DNA from: Halictus rubicundus
Taxonomy: Eukaryota; Arthropoda; Insecta; Hymenoptera; Halictidae
DNA length: 64,000 bases
Assembly (NCBI RefSeq): GCF_050948215.1
Contig: NC_135156.1
Location: 17,965,257 to 18,029,256, forward strand
Reading direction: 5' to 3'
This document shows, one piece after another, positions 1 through 10,389 of this stretch (the first letter of the stretch is position 1; each line of letters begins with the position of its first letter). The notes under the pieces are model-generated. The model worked only from the letters and a program-made list of their open reading frames with translations, did not search any database and was not told the origin of the DNA. Made by a program: the position numbers and the translations under genes.

Positions 1-19
1 CCGTTTCAGTATAATAGTA

Positions 20-122
20 CAGTGATTTCTCCATATATGTCGCGAAGGCTTGGATGATAAATGTCGCGGAATGATCCCCACTGCCAGGACCCGTGTTGTT
101 GACATATATCGAGAGTTCACTG
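20..122 (+). mobile_element. Family J element (103 bp)
   Basis: Flanked by TA on both sides, with inverted termini CAGTGATTTCTCCATATATG and the inverse of CAGTGAACTCTCGATATATG. Family J is defined by these termini and by the core motif CGCGACGTTTATCATCCAAG or its inverse, seen in copies across the window. Confidence 0.75.
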
Positions 123-252
123 TACTTTGACAGTAGTGATAGTGATGACTATATGCGAGGAGTAGATTTTGAGTGCAATACATTCGAGGAAGAGGATAAT
201 ACGAATGATCTTGCTAGAGGTATCTCAGCATTTCCGTTTCAGTATAATAGTA

Positions 253-362
253 CAGTGATTTCTCCATATATGTCGCGAAGGCTTGGATGATAAATGTCGC
301 GGAATGATCCCCACGATACGCTGGCAAGACCAGTGTTGTTGACATATATCGAGAGTTCACTG
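253..362 (+). mobile_element. Family J element
   Basis: Second copy in the 5' tandem duplication, with TA flanks and the same inverted termini. Its interior has a few extra bases (CGATACGCTGGCAAGACCAG) relative to the first copy. Confidence 0.75.
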
Positions 363-492
363 TACTTTGACAGTAGTGATAGTGATGACTATATGCGAGA
401 AGTAGATTTTGAGTGCAATACATTCGAGGAAGAGGATAATACGAATGATCTTGCTAGAGGTATCTCAGCATTTCCGTTTCAGTATAATAGTA

Positions 493-595
493 CAGTGATT
501 TCTCCATATATGTCGCGAAGGCTTGGATGATAAATGTCGCGGAATGATCCCCACTGCCAGGACCCGTGTTGTTGACATATATCGAGAGTTCACTG
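493..595 (+). mobile_element. Family J element
   Basis: Third copy of the tandem series, with TA flanks and the same termini as at 20-122. Sequence beyond it is unrelated to the other units. Confidence 0.75.
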
Positions 596-2869
596 TACTT
601 CGTTTAGTTTCCGATACGCGTCTGTGCCGTTGCGATACCATACATACAAACACTTATATTCGCGGCCGAACACATTCCGCGTCTGTGTGGACAGTATCGA
701 CCTTTATCTTGGGATTACTGGCTTGCCAGCCGCGTATGGTAATGACAGACAAGATGATAATACCGATTCGGCCGTCATCGTGGATTTGTGACTGTAACGG
801 CGCCAATTTCTTCTACAATCGAGAAATGAAAGTTTACTGCGATCGAGCAACTTCTGCATTGTTGCCAAGGTGGTCGAGTTCGATTCGAATCTTTATGCGG
901 CGTCTTCGGAACAGGGGCAGGCTACTTCACAGCTGCCGTAATTTCATATCGTCGTAACAATATGGTCGTATACAGGTTGTCCTCCTGACATTGCCTGCGA
1001 ACGATTTGATTGCTCGATTAGGGGAAGCTAGAGCAGAGTTTCATTCGGAAGCTTTCCGGTTCTGATCGCGTCCCGCGCCAGATGAATCTTCGATTTCCGG
1101 TCAACACACGTTTACAACTTGCTTCGCTCATGACAACATTTGTAATACGAAAGTGTCCGACATACTTGGATCGGAAATAAAGAAAGTAAAATGACTACCG
1201 AGTGAAGTTTGAACGCACAACGCCCTGCACAACAGCATTCGTCGCGTCTTTATTCCTTCCGAAAGGTGAAAGTTGCGCGGGGTGGCCCCCGTTTATGGGG
1301 TCGTCGACTGGAACGATCATTTAGGGCCGTCGCCTATAGAAATATCGAGCCTAATGGCTGCTTGATAGGGAGATTTATATTTCTCCGGCAACGAAGCGTT
1401 CTCGAAGACCGGCGCAACCGAAGCTGGGATCAAAATGGCACCGACGCCATTCGAGCCAAAATCCGTAAGTACAAGCAGTTTCCTGAATCGATGAAAATCG
1501 GGGGTCTCCTGAAAGACAGGAAACCGGGGACCATAACTGTTATAACTAGATTGCAAATCTTTATGCAAGATAAAAATTTTCTATCTGAATTGCAACAAAC
1601 TGGAGTGAAATAGTAATTCATTTTCTTTCTTAATATGATTAATAGGTTGAAAATAATGTGACAGTATTTTAAAATTTTTCTAATGTTTTTACTGTTTTTA
1701 CTGTTTCTACCCATTTTTGTCATAAATGCATAAAATCCGCAATCTAGTTATGACCAAAAAGAAAAAAGTCATGGAACGCTGAGTATTTCATCGACTAAAA
1801 CGGTTACAAATATAGATTATGAGTAAGCGAAAATTTCTTCAAAATTCATTTCGAAAATTCGTTTCGATCGCTTATACGTGTTATCAACGAGAGAAATTTA
1901 TTTCGATCGCTAATAACAGTTACCGAGGAGGGTCCAATTTTTTGGACACTAACAACTGTCGTTTGTAACCAAAAAGTGTAAAAATCGTTCTTTGTTAATC
2001 CTTTTGTTCCCCGAATTATTTTCTTTATACATTGTGCAGATAATCTTTTCATCGTAAAATTCAACGTTTCGTCAATGATTTCCATCGTGGAAAATGTTAA
2101 TAACAGAATAACAGTTATTTTCGGTGCCTGGAGAAAACGATTGTCTCGGTGTCTCAATTTCCGAGGGAACAATCGTCGAGGAATTCAGTGCAGCGACTAA
2201 AAAATAAATCGTCGGAGGTCGTGCAGGTACGCGAGCATGGAGGGTTGAAGTTTCATGAATGAAATTGATGGGATTGCGCCGCGTGTATTTACCCTCGCAG
2301 CGAGCGCGCGGAGACCGAGTACACACGATTATGCGATTATAGAGCAGCGCGCGCGCGCGCGAGCACCGAGAGAGTGTTTGCGATTCACGCGGCTCCCCGT
2401 TCGACCGGTATAGAAATCGTTTAACGGTGTGCGCTCGTTTGATCTTGTGTTTGCTTGCGCGTGTGTGTACGGTTGTGTGTATGGTCGCTCTCCCCACGTG
2501 GGACAGAGGCGGAATAAAGAGGCACTACGTGCCGGATTAGTTCCTCCCGGATTTAATCTGAACGTTTCAGAGCAGGAACTCGAACAATTAATAATGAGAC
2601 CTTCACCGAATGCCCCGTCCTTTCAATTCTTCGGGACAGGATGTCGTCGCGGTGGTCGTTGTTCTTGTCGGGCAGCGACGTCTCGCATCCGCGATCGGGA
2701 ATCACCGTGGAAACTTTCATTCCCATGTTTGCGCCGCGGCCATACCCCGCGACACGTTCCTTCGGAAATAAAACAGGGAAAAGAGACACGGTGCCCTTCG
2801 GATTTTGTACAATGGGACCCCGGCGACAGAGAGCTTTTCTCTCCTCGAGTCTTTGCGGACGAGTACTCT
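596..2869. other. Upstream flank, no gene recognised
   Basis: Open frames at 523-957 and 1209-1613 show no family I know and no splice or codon-usage support. 1500-2150 is AT-rich and contains part of a dispersed repeat (1746-1805). 2270-2480 is GC-rich with a GCGCGCGCGC run near 2350. Confidence 0.5.
1746..1805 (+). repeat. Dispersed repeat fragment (shared with 8.5 and 13.0 kb)
   Basis: The block TTATGACCAAAAAGAAAAAA then GTCATGGAACG, followed by ATTTCATCGACT, recurs inverted at 8514-8580 and in part at 13030-13075. No termini could be defined. Confidence 0.5.
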
Positions 2870-3114
2870 TCAACACGTCGAATGCCACGTCACCCATATG
2901 TGGGTGACGGAATTATTTCTGCAGGTTTTAAAATGAATTCTTACGTTGATATATTCGTTGTACTAAACTCGATTAGGATCTGTAACATGGAAGAAAGTTC
3001 GAGGATTACTCGGTATCATGCATTTAATTTTTTTTGCAATTTTTATTTCATTAAATAACTTGATTTGATTTTATGGAATTTTTAGGGTTTCTAGTTCGGC
3101 GTTCAAAGTGTTAA
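2870..3114 (+). mobile_element. TTAA element, family C
   Basis: Starts TCAACACGTCGAATGCCACG (TTAA decayed to TCAA) and ends GGCGTTCAAAGTGTTAA. Family C is recognised by GCCAYGTCACCCATATGTGG near one end and TTTCTAGTTYGGC at the other. Its right TTAA (3111-3114) is also the left TTAA of the next element, so two insertions share one target site. Confidence 0.85.
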
Positions 3115-3318
3115 CACTAGGTTTACGGGACCCGTCAATTTTAATTTAAAATTATTATGATTCTAAGGATGCATACATGGGAAATTATCTAGCAAATGTA
3201 TTTCTTTGAGTATATATTATTTTAAAAGTATTGCCAAAAATGTGGGTAGCACCTTCTTGTTATTTTTATAAAGCAATGCAAAATGGTCACTTTTAGTGCT
3301 CCGTAAACATAGTGTTAA
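3111..3318 (+). mobile_element. TTAA element, family B
   Basis: TTAACACTAGGTTTACGG at the left and its inverse, ending CATAGTGTTAA, at the right; 208 bp. A TTAA target and short inverted ends are typical of piggyBac-type MITEs. No coding capacity. Confidence 0.9.
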
Positions 3319-3547
3319 TCTAAAGACGCTCGGAGACGTTTTCCTCAAGCAGCTAAACCCTTCGTCTTCTTCTTCTTCTTCGATCTTTGATTACAACGAG
3401 AATTCAATTATTCGTTCGGAACTTGAAGAATTCAATTAAGACTGTCTACAAAGTTTCGATAAAATTCAGCAAGCACAAAATTCAGAATTCTTTCCGATCC
3501 ATGGATTATTCTTCCGATCCTCTCGTGTTTCGTAAGCTGACTTGGTA

Positions 3548-3715
3548 CAGTCTCGATATATGTCAACAGTGTATCGTCCAGGAGACATAACCTAGGCGTG
3601 TTATGTTTACTTGCCTCCCGAGCTTCGTGACCTCTCAATGGCTATACCCCGTAGTGGGGATAATTCCGCGACGTTTATCATCCAAGCCTTCGCGACATAT
3701 ACAGAGGAATCACTG
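3548..3715 (+). mobile_element. Family J element (168 bp)
   Basis: TA-flanked; starts CAGTCTCGATATATGTC and ends CATATACAGAGGAATCACTG. It carries the core GCGACGTTTATCATCCAAGC. Confidence 0.8.
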
Positions 3716-3780
3716 TACTCTAGAATCTAGAGTTCAGATTTACACTACTCGATCTGTTATTCGAATAGTGTTCGTTTCTT

Positions 3781-4029
3781 TTAACCCTTAGTACTCGAGT
3801 GGTGACTCTGAAGCACCGCTAGAAATTGTTGCGGCAATATTTCAAGGAAATTACAAAAAATATTACAAAATATTTGTTACATTACAAAATTTGTATTCAA
3901 TAGATTACTACTCATTTAAATATCATATGTGGAAATCGAATCAGTTTCGTATGAATAAAATGAAAATATTCTAAGACGGAAGAAAATTTTAGTTTTAGAA
4001 TGAAAATAGCGCCGAGTGCAAAGGGTTAA
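3781..4029 (+). mobile_element. TTAA element, family A
   Basis: TTAACCCTTAGTACTCGAG at the left and GCCGAGTGCAAAGGGTTAA at the right, 249 bp. Internal family A marks are GGTGACTCTGAAGCACCGCT and AAGACGGAAGAAAATTTTAG. TTAA plus CCC ends are piggyBac-like. It shares its right TTAA with the following family C element. Confidence 0.92.
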
Positions 4030-4264
4030 CACGTTAACTGCCACGTCAGTCACATATGGCTGACAGTGATTTTTGACTAGGTTTAGACATTTTTATTGTG
4101 ACATATCCAGATAAACCGAATTTTATTAAGATCTTTAGAATTCAAAAGGGTTACAACATCGTCCCCTATAATAAATAAAAAATTTCTAGTTTCGCTTTCA
4201 TTAATTAAATTACTCTGATTTTGTAAGAATCTCTGGAAACGATACGTGGCAGTTAACCTGTTAA
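4026..4264 (+). mobile_element. TTAA element, family C
   Basis: TTAACACGTTAACTGCCACG at the left, inverse GTGGCAGTTAACCTGTTAA at the right; 239 bp. It abuts family A at the shared TTAA 4026-4029 and the duplicated segment starting at 4264. Confidence 0.9.
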
Positions 4265-4371
4265 GACTGACTATAAAGTTTCGATAAAATCGATTCAGCA
4301 AGCACAAAATTGAGGATTGTTTCCGATCTATGGATTATTCTTCCTCTCGTGTTTCGTAAGCAGACTTGCTA

Positions 4372-4567
4372 TAGTGAATTCTCGATATATGTCAGCAGCA
4401 CTGGTCTTGCCAGCGTCGTGTATCCTCCAGGAGACATACTCGAGTTATGTTTACACTCCTCGGCGTTCGAGGTCTTCCGAAGTTCGTGAGGTATAGCCTG
4501 CGGTAGTGGGGATAATTCCGCGACGTTTATCGTCCAAGCCTTCGCGACATATACAGAGAAATCACTG
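4372..4567 (+). mobile_element. Family J element (196 bp)
   Basis: Left terminus TAGTGAATTCTCGATATATG (first C changed to T), right terminus ACAGAGAAATCACTG before TA. Full core GCGACGTTTATCGTCCAAGC. It also holds CTCCAGGAGACATA, shared with the copies at 3548 and 11237. Confidence 0.82.
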
Positions 4568-4615
4568 TACTCTAGAATCTAGAGTTCAGACTTACACTAC
4601 CGTTATTCGAATAGC

Positions 4616-6671
4616 AATCAGTAAAGTGAACGAAAGTACACAATAAACGTAATAAATTCCTGAGGACACGGAAGAGCGTGAACTCACTGTATCCACGCAG
4701 AAAACAATACAGGTTTCCACTTTTCGACGGAGGATTTACAGAAACTTTATTTCTTATTACAGATTCACAGAAACTCGAAGGGAGATCGCCGAAAAAGGAG
4801 AGTCGACTGTTTATTTCGATTCCTGGTTCATAGAACCGCGAAGAACGGGAGAGGCGAAGGGCAAACATGGCGGGGGAAGGAAGATTTGTAGAATCCAGGA
4901 GGAAGAGTGCGGTGGGAATGGTCTCTCGAACGAAACGAGAGGAAGAAGGAGGGATGTAGTGGGCGGAAGTGACCCGTACAGGGAGGCTGCAACCACCTTG
5001 GCTTCCGCTATATTGAGGGTCCGATACACACAACCACCTTGTGTTTTTCATCCGTCTCCCCCGTCGCTCCTCGCCCTCTTTCTCTCGTCACACGTGTTAC
5101 GTATAGGGGAGAGGGAGAGAGGGGGAGAGGGGAGAGGGGGAGAGAGAGTGTATTCCACTTAGTTCTGCGAAGAGAGGCCTAAAATAAGTGGTCCTCTCGT
5201 CCTCCGTGTTCCCGTTCCCGTTTCCTTCCTTGTTTTCTTTCCCGCACACGCCCGGACCCCCCTTCGCTCCCTCTTACTCCCTCTTTGGCCCACGGGCACA
5301 CTCCTCTCGCCCACCAATCCCTTCGTTCCTTCCGCCTTCCGTCGCCGATATTCTCTTTTCCTTCCGTCCCTCTTTCTCCTTCCCCTTCTTCTTCCGTCTT
5401 CGTCCCCTAGCTGGCTGCCCTGTCGACCATAACAAACCGAGGGCACAGGTCGAAAATTCCTCCCCTCTCGATCCGACGAGCCCTCCTCCGATCATCCCTA
5501 AAAATTGAACCCTCAGCAGTCAAAACCTTCGTCACGCGAAAGAAAGAATCCCTCCGACAAATTTCTGGCGAGCAGCATTAGGACTTGGAGCGAACCACCG
5601 GCCGTCGCAAATGACTTTTGGAGGCTTCTGTGGCCACCTAATTTCAGTGGATAGGTCAAATATGAAACCGCGAAGACTGTAGAGCAACCGAGCGATTTCA
5701 ATTCTTTTAAAAAGTGGAAATGCACTCTCGCTCGACTTCTGTCAAAAACCAGCCCCTCACGATCCCTGTTTAAAAAAGGGCCCGACCACCAAGAGCAGCA
5801 GTCCCGAAGGAGTTCGGGCCAGATATCGGCCTCGGTCCTGGAGATCGCAGCAGATTGTGCCATAAGGATGCTGCGGCTCGTTCCGTCGAGATAAAGATTG
5901 GAGGAGGGTGCGGGAGGGCTGGGGAGGGGCGGGGGCAGGGGGGCAGGTCCGTCGACAGCCGGCGTTTTCGCGCGCCAGAAGGCCAGAAGGCGCTTGCTGG
6001 CCCTTGGCTTCGGCCACGGTGGGAAAAAGGGACTATGGGATCACGAGAGACCCGGGCCAGGAAAGAGAGGAACCGTCCGCGTCCGCGGGAACCGAGCAGA
6101 CGAACGAGACGAAGACGAAGACGAAGACGAAGACGAAGACGAAGACGAAGACGAGGAACGAGAAGCAAAACGAAGACGGTCGAAGGTCGGGGGGAGAGGG
6201 GCAGGCTATCGAGAGGCGATGAGAGAGTGGCCGGTCAATCGGCAGCTTCGGCCCGGCCAGATGCAGGATTCGCAGACGGAACCGAACGGAAGGAAGCGCT
6301 TTTTATTCTGTTTCTGGCTTTTTGCGGACCATCGGAACCGAGACAGAACGAAGAAAGAGAGAGAGAGAGAGAAGGAGAGTGAGCAGTGGGGGAAGGTCGT
6401 TCCTGTGGGTACGAGCGAGCTGAGAATGCTGAGAACGAGGGAGGACGCTTCCTGTCCCGCATTCGAATTCAGAGCTCCGCGTGTAAACACTGCTCTCTGT
6501 GTTTTTAAAACTGGATCTCTCTGCTCCCGACCGGGCCCTGTTTGTATTTTTCTCCTCGAGTCCACCTTCCTCTGCACCCTTTACCCCGGGGATCAAGATT
6601 GGTTCCCTCCATGGACCCTTTCGTGGACCTTGGAACCGTTCCTCTTCGCCCTCCTCGTCGCCGTCGTCCAA
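4616..6671. other. Low-complexity GC-rich region, no gene recognised
   Basis: 5040-5500 is C/T- or G/A-biased, and 5880-6660 is G-rich with a GACGAA hexamer tract. Many overlapping open frames here encode only Arg/Glu/Ser/Pro-rich strings and are explained by composition. I see no splice-linked coding pattern. Confidence 0.5.
6108..6153 (+). repeat. (GACGAA)n microsatellite
   Basis: Between seven and eight uninterrupted copies of a GACGAA hexamer. It produces the spurious Asp-Glu or Arg-rich open frames around it. Confidence 0.95.
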
Positions 6672-7087
6672 TTAACACGTTCACTGCCATGTCACCCATA
6701 TGTGGCTGATGGAATTGTTTGTCCAGGTTTTAAAATGAATTCTTACGTTGATATGTTGATCGTATCAAATTTTATTGGGAACTGTAGAATGCAAGAAAGT
6801 TGGAGGACGTAATATCATACATTTAATTGGAAATAGTTGGAGGAGATATAGCCAAACATATATTTCTCTCAAAGATCATGAGCTATCAACAGAGTGTATG
6901 AGCAACATGTGCTGAGTGTGGGAGATTTTGATGAAAGAATATTTTTAGCTGATTGGAGACGAGTCAGACTAAATGGAATATCAAGCTTGGAAATATCGTA
7001 CATTTAATTCGTTTCAATTTTTATTTCATTAAACTCACTTTGATTTTACGGAATTTTTCAGGTTTCTAGTTTGGCAGTCAATGTGTT
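6672..7087 (+). mobile_element. TTAA element, family C, with internal insertion
   Basis: TTAACACGTTCACTGCCATG at the left; the right end GGCAGTCAATGTGTTG has lost its final TTAA. Compared with the family C copy at 20.2-20.9 kb, an extra block of about 180 bp (6829-7009) interrupts it, flanked by the 17-bp direct repeat ATATCRTACATTTAATT. Confidence 0.85.
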
Positions 7088-7500
7088 GTGTTCACTGTGC
7101 ACCGTCTCACACAGGTCACTTCCACAATCTTGCAATGTACTTGAAGATGGTGAAATTAATCTTGCACACTTTGCTATTTAAAGTCGTAATTAACAATATA
7201 TTATTCGGAGGCTTCGTGACTTGCTTCTGTGAAATTGTTTCATATCGCACAGAATATTTCCATCCTGTTCGATTTCTTCATTTTATAAGTGCGAAATTGA
7301 TATAACGTTGAGACGTATTGAAGTACTGAAATGTTTAGTAATTTAACGAACACAATGAAATTTAACACATTCGCGACAATTGTTTCCGTTTCTAATACTG
7401 AGTACCGGCGGAAATAATGAAATTCTGAAGCTGGTTGCCGCAAACTTGTATCGCTGAAGCAAGGATTAATTTTAATTATTTAAATTTAAATCCAATCCCA

Positions 7501-7722
7501 TTAACACTAGATTTACGGGACCCGCCAAAATGACGGATTCTAATACTTTTAAATTGCGAATATTCAGATTGTAAAACTCCATCCATGAGCAATTACTTAA
7601 CAAATTGATTTCTTTGGGTATATATTATTTAAAAAAATGGCTACAAACTTTGATCGATACATTCATGTTACTTTTATAAAGTAATGTAAAATGGTCATTT
7701 TTAACCGTAAACCTAGTGTTAA
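7501..7722 (+). mobile_element. TTAA element, family B
   Basis: TTAACACTAGATTTACGGG to CCGTAAACCTAGTGTTAA, 222 bp. The DNA directly after it (AAGGCGCCTAATGTTGCCGC and onward, to about 7785) recurs next to family B sequence at 15.5 and 15.8 kb, so a larger segment was copied. Confidence 0.92.
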
Positions 7723-8879
7723 GGCGCCTAATGTTGCCGCATTCAGAAACAAAAATTGCAGGACGTGAATTCGCTTGTGTTAACAATATATTTTCGATTC
7801 TTTAAATGTGTTCGCTGATTTGTACTCGATCCACTAATTTTTTCGTAGGTATGCAGAAACTCTGATGGAGATTGCAAAATGATATCGCTCGAGATAACTG
7901 ACCGATTCGAGCGAAAGCGAAAAATGCCATGATCAGTGACGAAATCTCTGAGAACAGCCGGACGATTGTTTATCTGTGACTTTTGAAAGCCTGTTAAGCC
8001 AATAAAGCGTTGAATAAGCAAAAAGGGAGACACGGGAGCGTTCTGTTTTCTCTAAGAAAATTCGAAACCGAATCGACGGATCGGCACGGAAATTCGTTCG
8101 ATCATGTTCGATTGTCCACGCAACAGATGTCGCGGGTCCCCCCGAACTTTCGAAATTAAGCATAAACACCGCACCGCACCGCACCGGGGCGATTAATTTA
8201 TCATGGTTGTCGCACACCGACGTTTCTCGGTTACGCGCGTTACGTAAACGCCGATGGGCTTTCACCCGATGATCAGGTAATAACGGTAATAATAATTAGC
8301 AATTTATGCCCTCAGAATCCCCGTGCAAACACGGACCGCGCAACCGAACGATGCGCTTTCCAGTGAATTTCGTCGGGAAGCCGTAAATCAGGAAACGAAC
8401 GAAACAATGGGACACGATGGCAGAACACTTAGTTATCCTAATCGAAGGGGTAACTGTTTCGATGATGAAACAGTTACTTAGTTGCCGGAATTAAATCTTT
8501 ATTTGTAACCAATACGATTACAGTCGATGAAATACATGTTATCCCACGACTTTTTTTCTTTTTGATTAGAACAGTTATGGTCAATAGATTTGAGAGAGCT
8601 CGGACAACAGAGATTGGAATACTGTATTTTCAATTTTCTGTCATCTGAACTTCGTTGAACTCCTTTGAAAACCTCCTTCCTTCCCGAACCGTTCTCGGAT
8701 GCTTCTTCGTCTCTTTTTTCTGCGGGAACCTTCGAGATAAAAGGAGCCATTGTTGCGCTCGGGATTCTTCTTATCCTGCAAAAAATCCCCGCCGAAGAAG
8801 CTTCGCGCCTTAGGAAACAGAGAGACTCGAGTAATTCGATTTTCCACGTTTCCGGTCGGTGGCATCTGTCACTGTGCCA
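7723..8879. other. Flank with no gene recognised
   Basis: Mixed composition. The only repeats seen are the segment shared with 15.5 kb (7723-7785) and the dispersed fragment at 8514-8580. Short open frames have no recognisable domains. Confidence 0.5.
8514..8580 (-). repeat. Dispersed repeat fragment (inverted relative to 1746)
   Basis: Inverse complement reads CCATAACTGTTCTAATCAAA, then an A-rich tract, GTCGTGGGATAAC and TATTTCATCGACTG. It matches the 1746-1805 block. Confidence 0.5.
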
Positions 8880-9063
8880 AATATCAACCCCAAAAATTCT
8901 TGCAAAATCAGAGTAATTTAATTACTGAAACCGAAACTAGAAATTTAAAATGTATTATAGGAGATGCTGTCTTAACCCTTTTGAATTCGGTTTATCTAAT
9001 TTCTAAACCCAGCCAAAAATCATTGTCAGTCATGCGCGCCTGACGTGGCAGTTAACGTGTTAA
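8880..9063 (-). mobile_element. TTAA element, family C, left end diverged
   Basis: Ends GACGTGGCAGTTAACGTGTTAA (its first 20 bases suffice to recognise it). The interior AAAATCAGAGTAATTTAATT and AACCCTTTTGAATTCG matches the inverse of the 4026 copy. The left terminus is not clear. Confidence 0.75.
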
Positions 9064-9105
9064 AATCGTTACAAAGATCATCCGATTTCGTCACAAATAC
9101 ATATA

Positions 9106-9448
9106 CAGGGTGGCCCACATAACTCTGAACAGCTCAATATCTCGAAAACTATGTCATCGATTTTAAAGTTCTTAGTCTTAAATTGCATGGAACTGAAGGG
9201 CCTTTCTGACTACATAAACGTGAAGTGGCCTCCCTTCCCCTTTAGCGGGGGAGGGGAGGTACCTTTGTAATTTTAAATGGAACCCCCTATAAAATGTTAC
9301 ATATTTAGATTCTACCGGAAAAAACAAGTCAATTTTGTCTGAAACATTTTTTTGTCAGATACTTCCATGATGAGATATAACAGTTTGAAGTTTCGAGTTG
9401 TAGGTACTTGAAGCGCTCGGAAATAGCGTTATGGAATTATACGCGCTT
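9106..9448 (+). repeat. Left terminal inverted repeat of the mariner element
   Basis: Matches the inverse of 10390-10732 nearly base for base over 343 bp. The repeat contains the transposase ATG and its first six codons, so any promoter for the transposase must also lie within it. Confidence 0.93.
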
Positions 9449-10352
9449 CATAATTTAGAAACATTTCATAATTTAGAAAAGCGGCTTAGTAAAGCTGTCA
9501 CTGATGAAAATAATAGTGCCAGTATTCTTGCTGCAATTACATTAAATAATCATATTAGTCAACGTAGCACTTGCACAAACATCACATATTAGTCGTTCAT
9601 CAATTCAACGAATTTTGAAACGGCAAAAGTATCATCCATATCACATGGTTTTATCACAAGAGCTTTCGATAGCAGATTACGATCACCGCGTAAGATTTTG
9701 TGAGTGGCTGCAGGGTGTTGTGGAAAACGACTTTTTGTGCAAAATACTTTTTTCCGATGAGGCCACTTTTATGAATTCAGGGCATGTAAATAGACATAAT
9801 CTGCATTATTGGGCCGTGGAAAACCCAAATTGGATGCGATGTGTTCCCTTTCAACATCGATGGTCTTTAAATGTTTGGTGTGGCCTAATAGGAGATTTTG
9901 TGATTGGACCTTATTTTTTTCAAGAAACTGTAACATCTGCAAGTTATTGTAATTTCTTGAAAAATCATTTGCCTGCGCTTTTGGAAGATGTGCCACTGCA
10001 CGTTAGAAGAGAAATGTGGTTCCAACAAGACGGCGCTCCTCCACATTTTGCAATCATCACCAGGCAATGTTTGAACGAAACATTTGGGAACAAATGGATA
10101 GGTCGCAGGGGACCTCGTCAATGGCCTCCTCGATCCCCCGATCTAACACCATTAGATTTTTTCTTATGGGGATATGTAAAGGACAAAGTTATGTTTGAAC
10201 CACCGACGACAAAAGAGGATATGAAACAAAGAATACGTGACGCTTGCGCTTCAGTGACTCCCGAAATGTTAAAAAATGTTAGAACAACTTTGATGTTTCG
10301 AGTAAATAAATGTTTACAAGCCCGTGGTGGACATTTTGAACATTTCATTTAA
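9431..10352 (+). pseudogene. Mariner-type transposase, one frameshift
   Basis: Cut-and-paste transposase of the IS630/Tc1/mariner superfamily. The likely ATG (9431) lies inside the left inverted repeat. The first frame reads as the start of the DNA-binding region and stops at 9590-9592. From about 9562-9570 the protein continues in the +1 frame (SSIQRILKRQKYHPYHM, then the catalytic domain) to a stop at 10350-10352. Removing one base would give about 306 codons. The RNase H-like domain shows an aspartate triad: D in FSDEATF, D in FQQDGAPPHF and D in RSPDLTPLDFFLWG, with 36 residues between the second and third. The helix-turn-helix is split by the frameshift, so this copy should not make active enzyme, unless the extra base is an assembly error. 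Confidence 0.92.
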
Positions 10353-10389
10353 AGTACATTTTATTTCTTCACGAATAAGCAAAGGACTC

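Larger units (their letters stand above)
1..600 (+). repeat. Tandem duplication of about 235 bp, 2.5 copies, carrying family J
   Basis: The segment starting CCGTTTCAGTATAATAG recurs at 1, 234 and 474 (periods 233 and 240). Each unit contains one short family J element (20-122, 253-362, 493-595) and a unique stretch (about 123-233 and 363-473) that reads openly as an acidic peptide with SDSDD and EEEDN runs. The third copy ends after its J element, at about 600. The window starts within the array, so the copy number is a minimum. The acidic frame is not recognised and is probably not a gene. Confidence 0.9.
3438..4615 (+). repeat. Tandem segmental duplication, offset about 826 bp
   Basis: 3438-3775 and 4264-4612 are diverged copies. 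Both start AAGACTG, contain AAAGTTTCGATAAAAT and CAGCAAGCACAAAATT, then TGGATTATTCTTCC, a family J element and TCTAGAATCTAGAGTTCAGA. Family A and C elements lie between them. The second copy may be one half of an originally tandem pair later separated or extended by MITE insertion. Confidence 0.8.

Noticed and set aside
5855..6812. Long Arg/Glu/Asp-rich open frames up to 304 codons
   Set aside because: Driven by the GACGAA hexamer and G-rich DNA; one of them reads into a family C transposable element at 6672.
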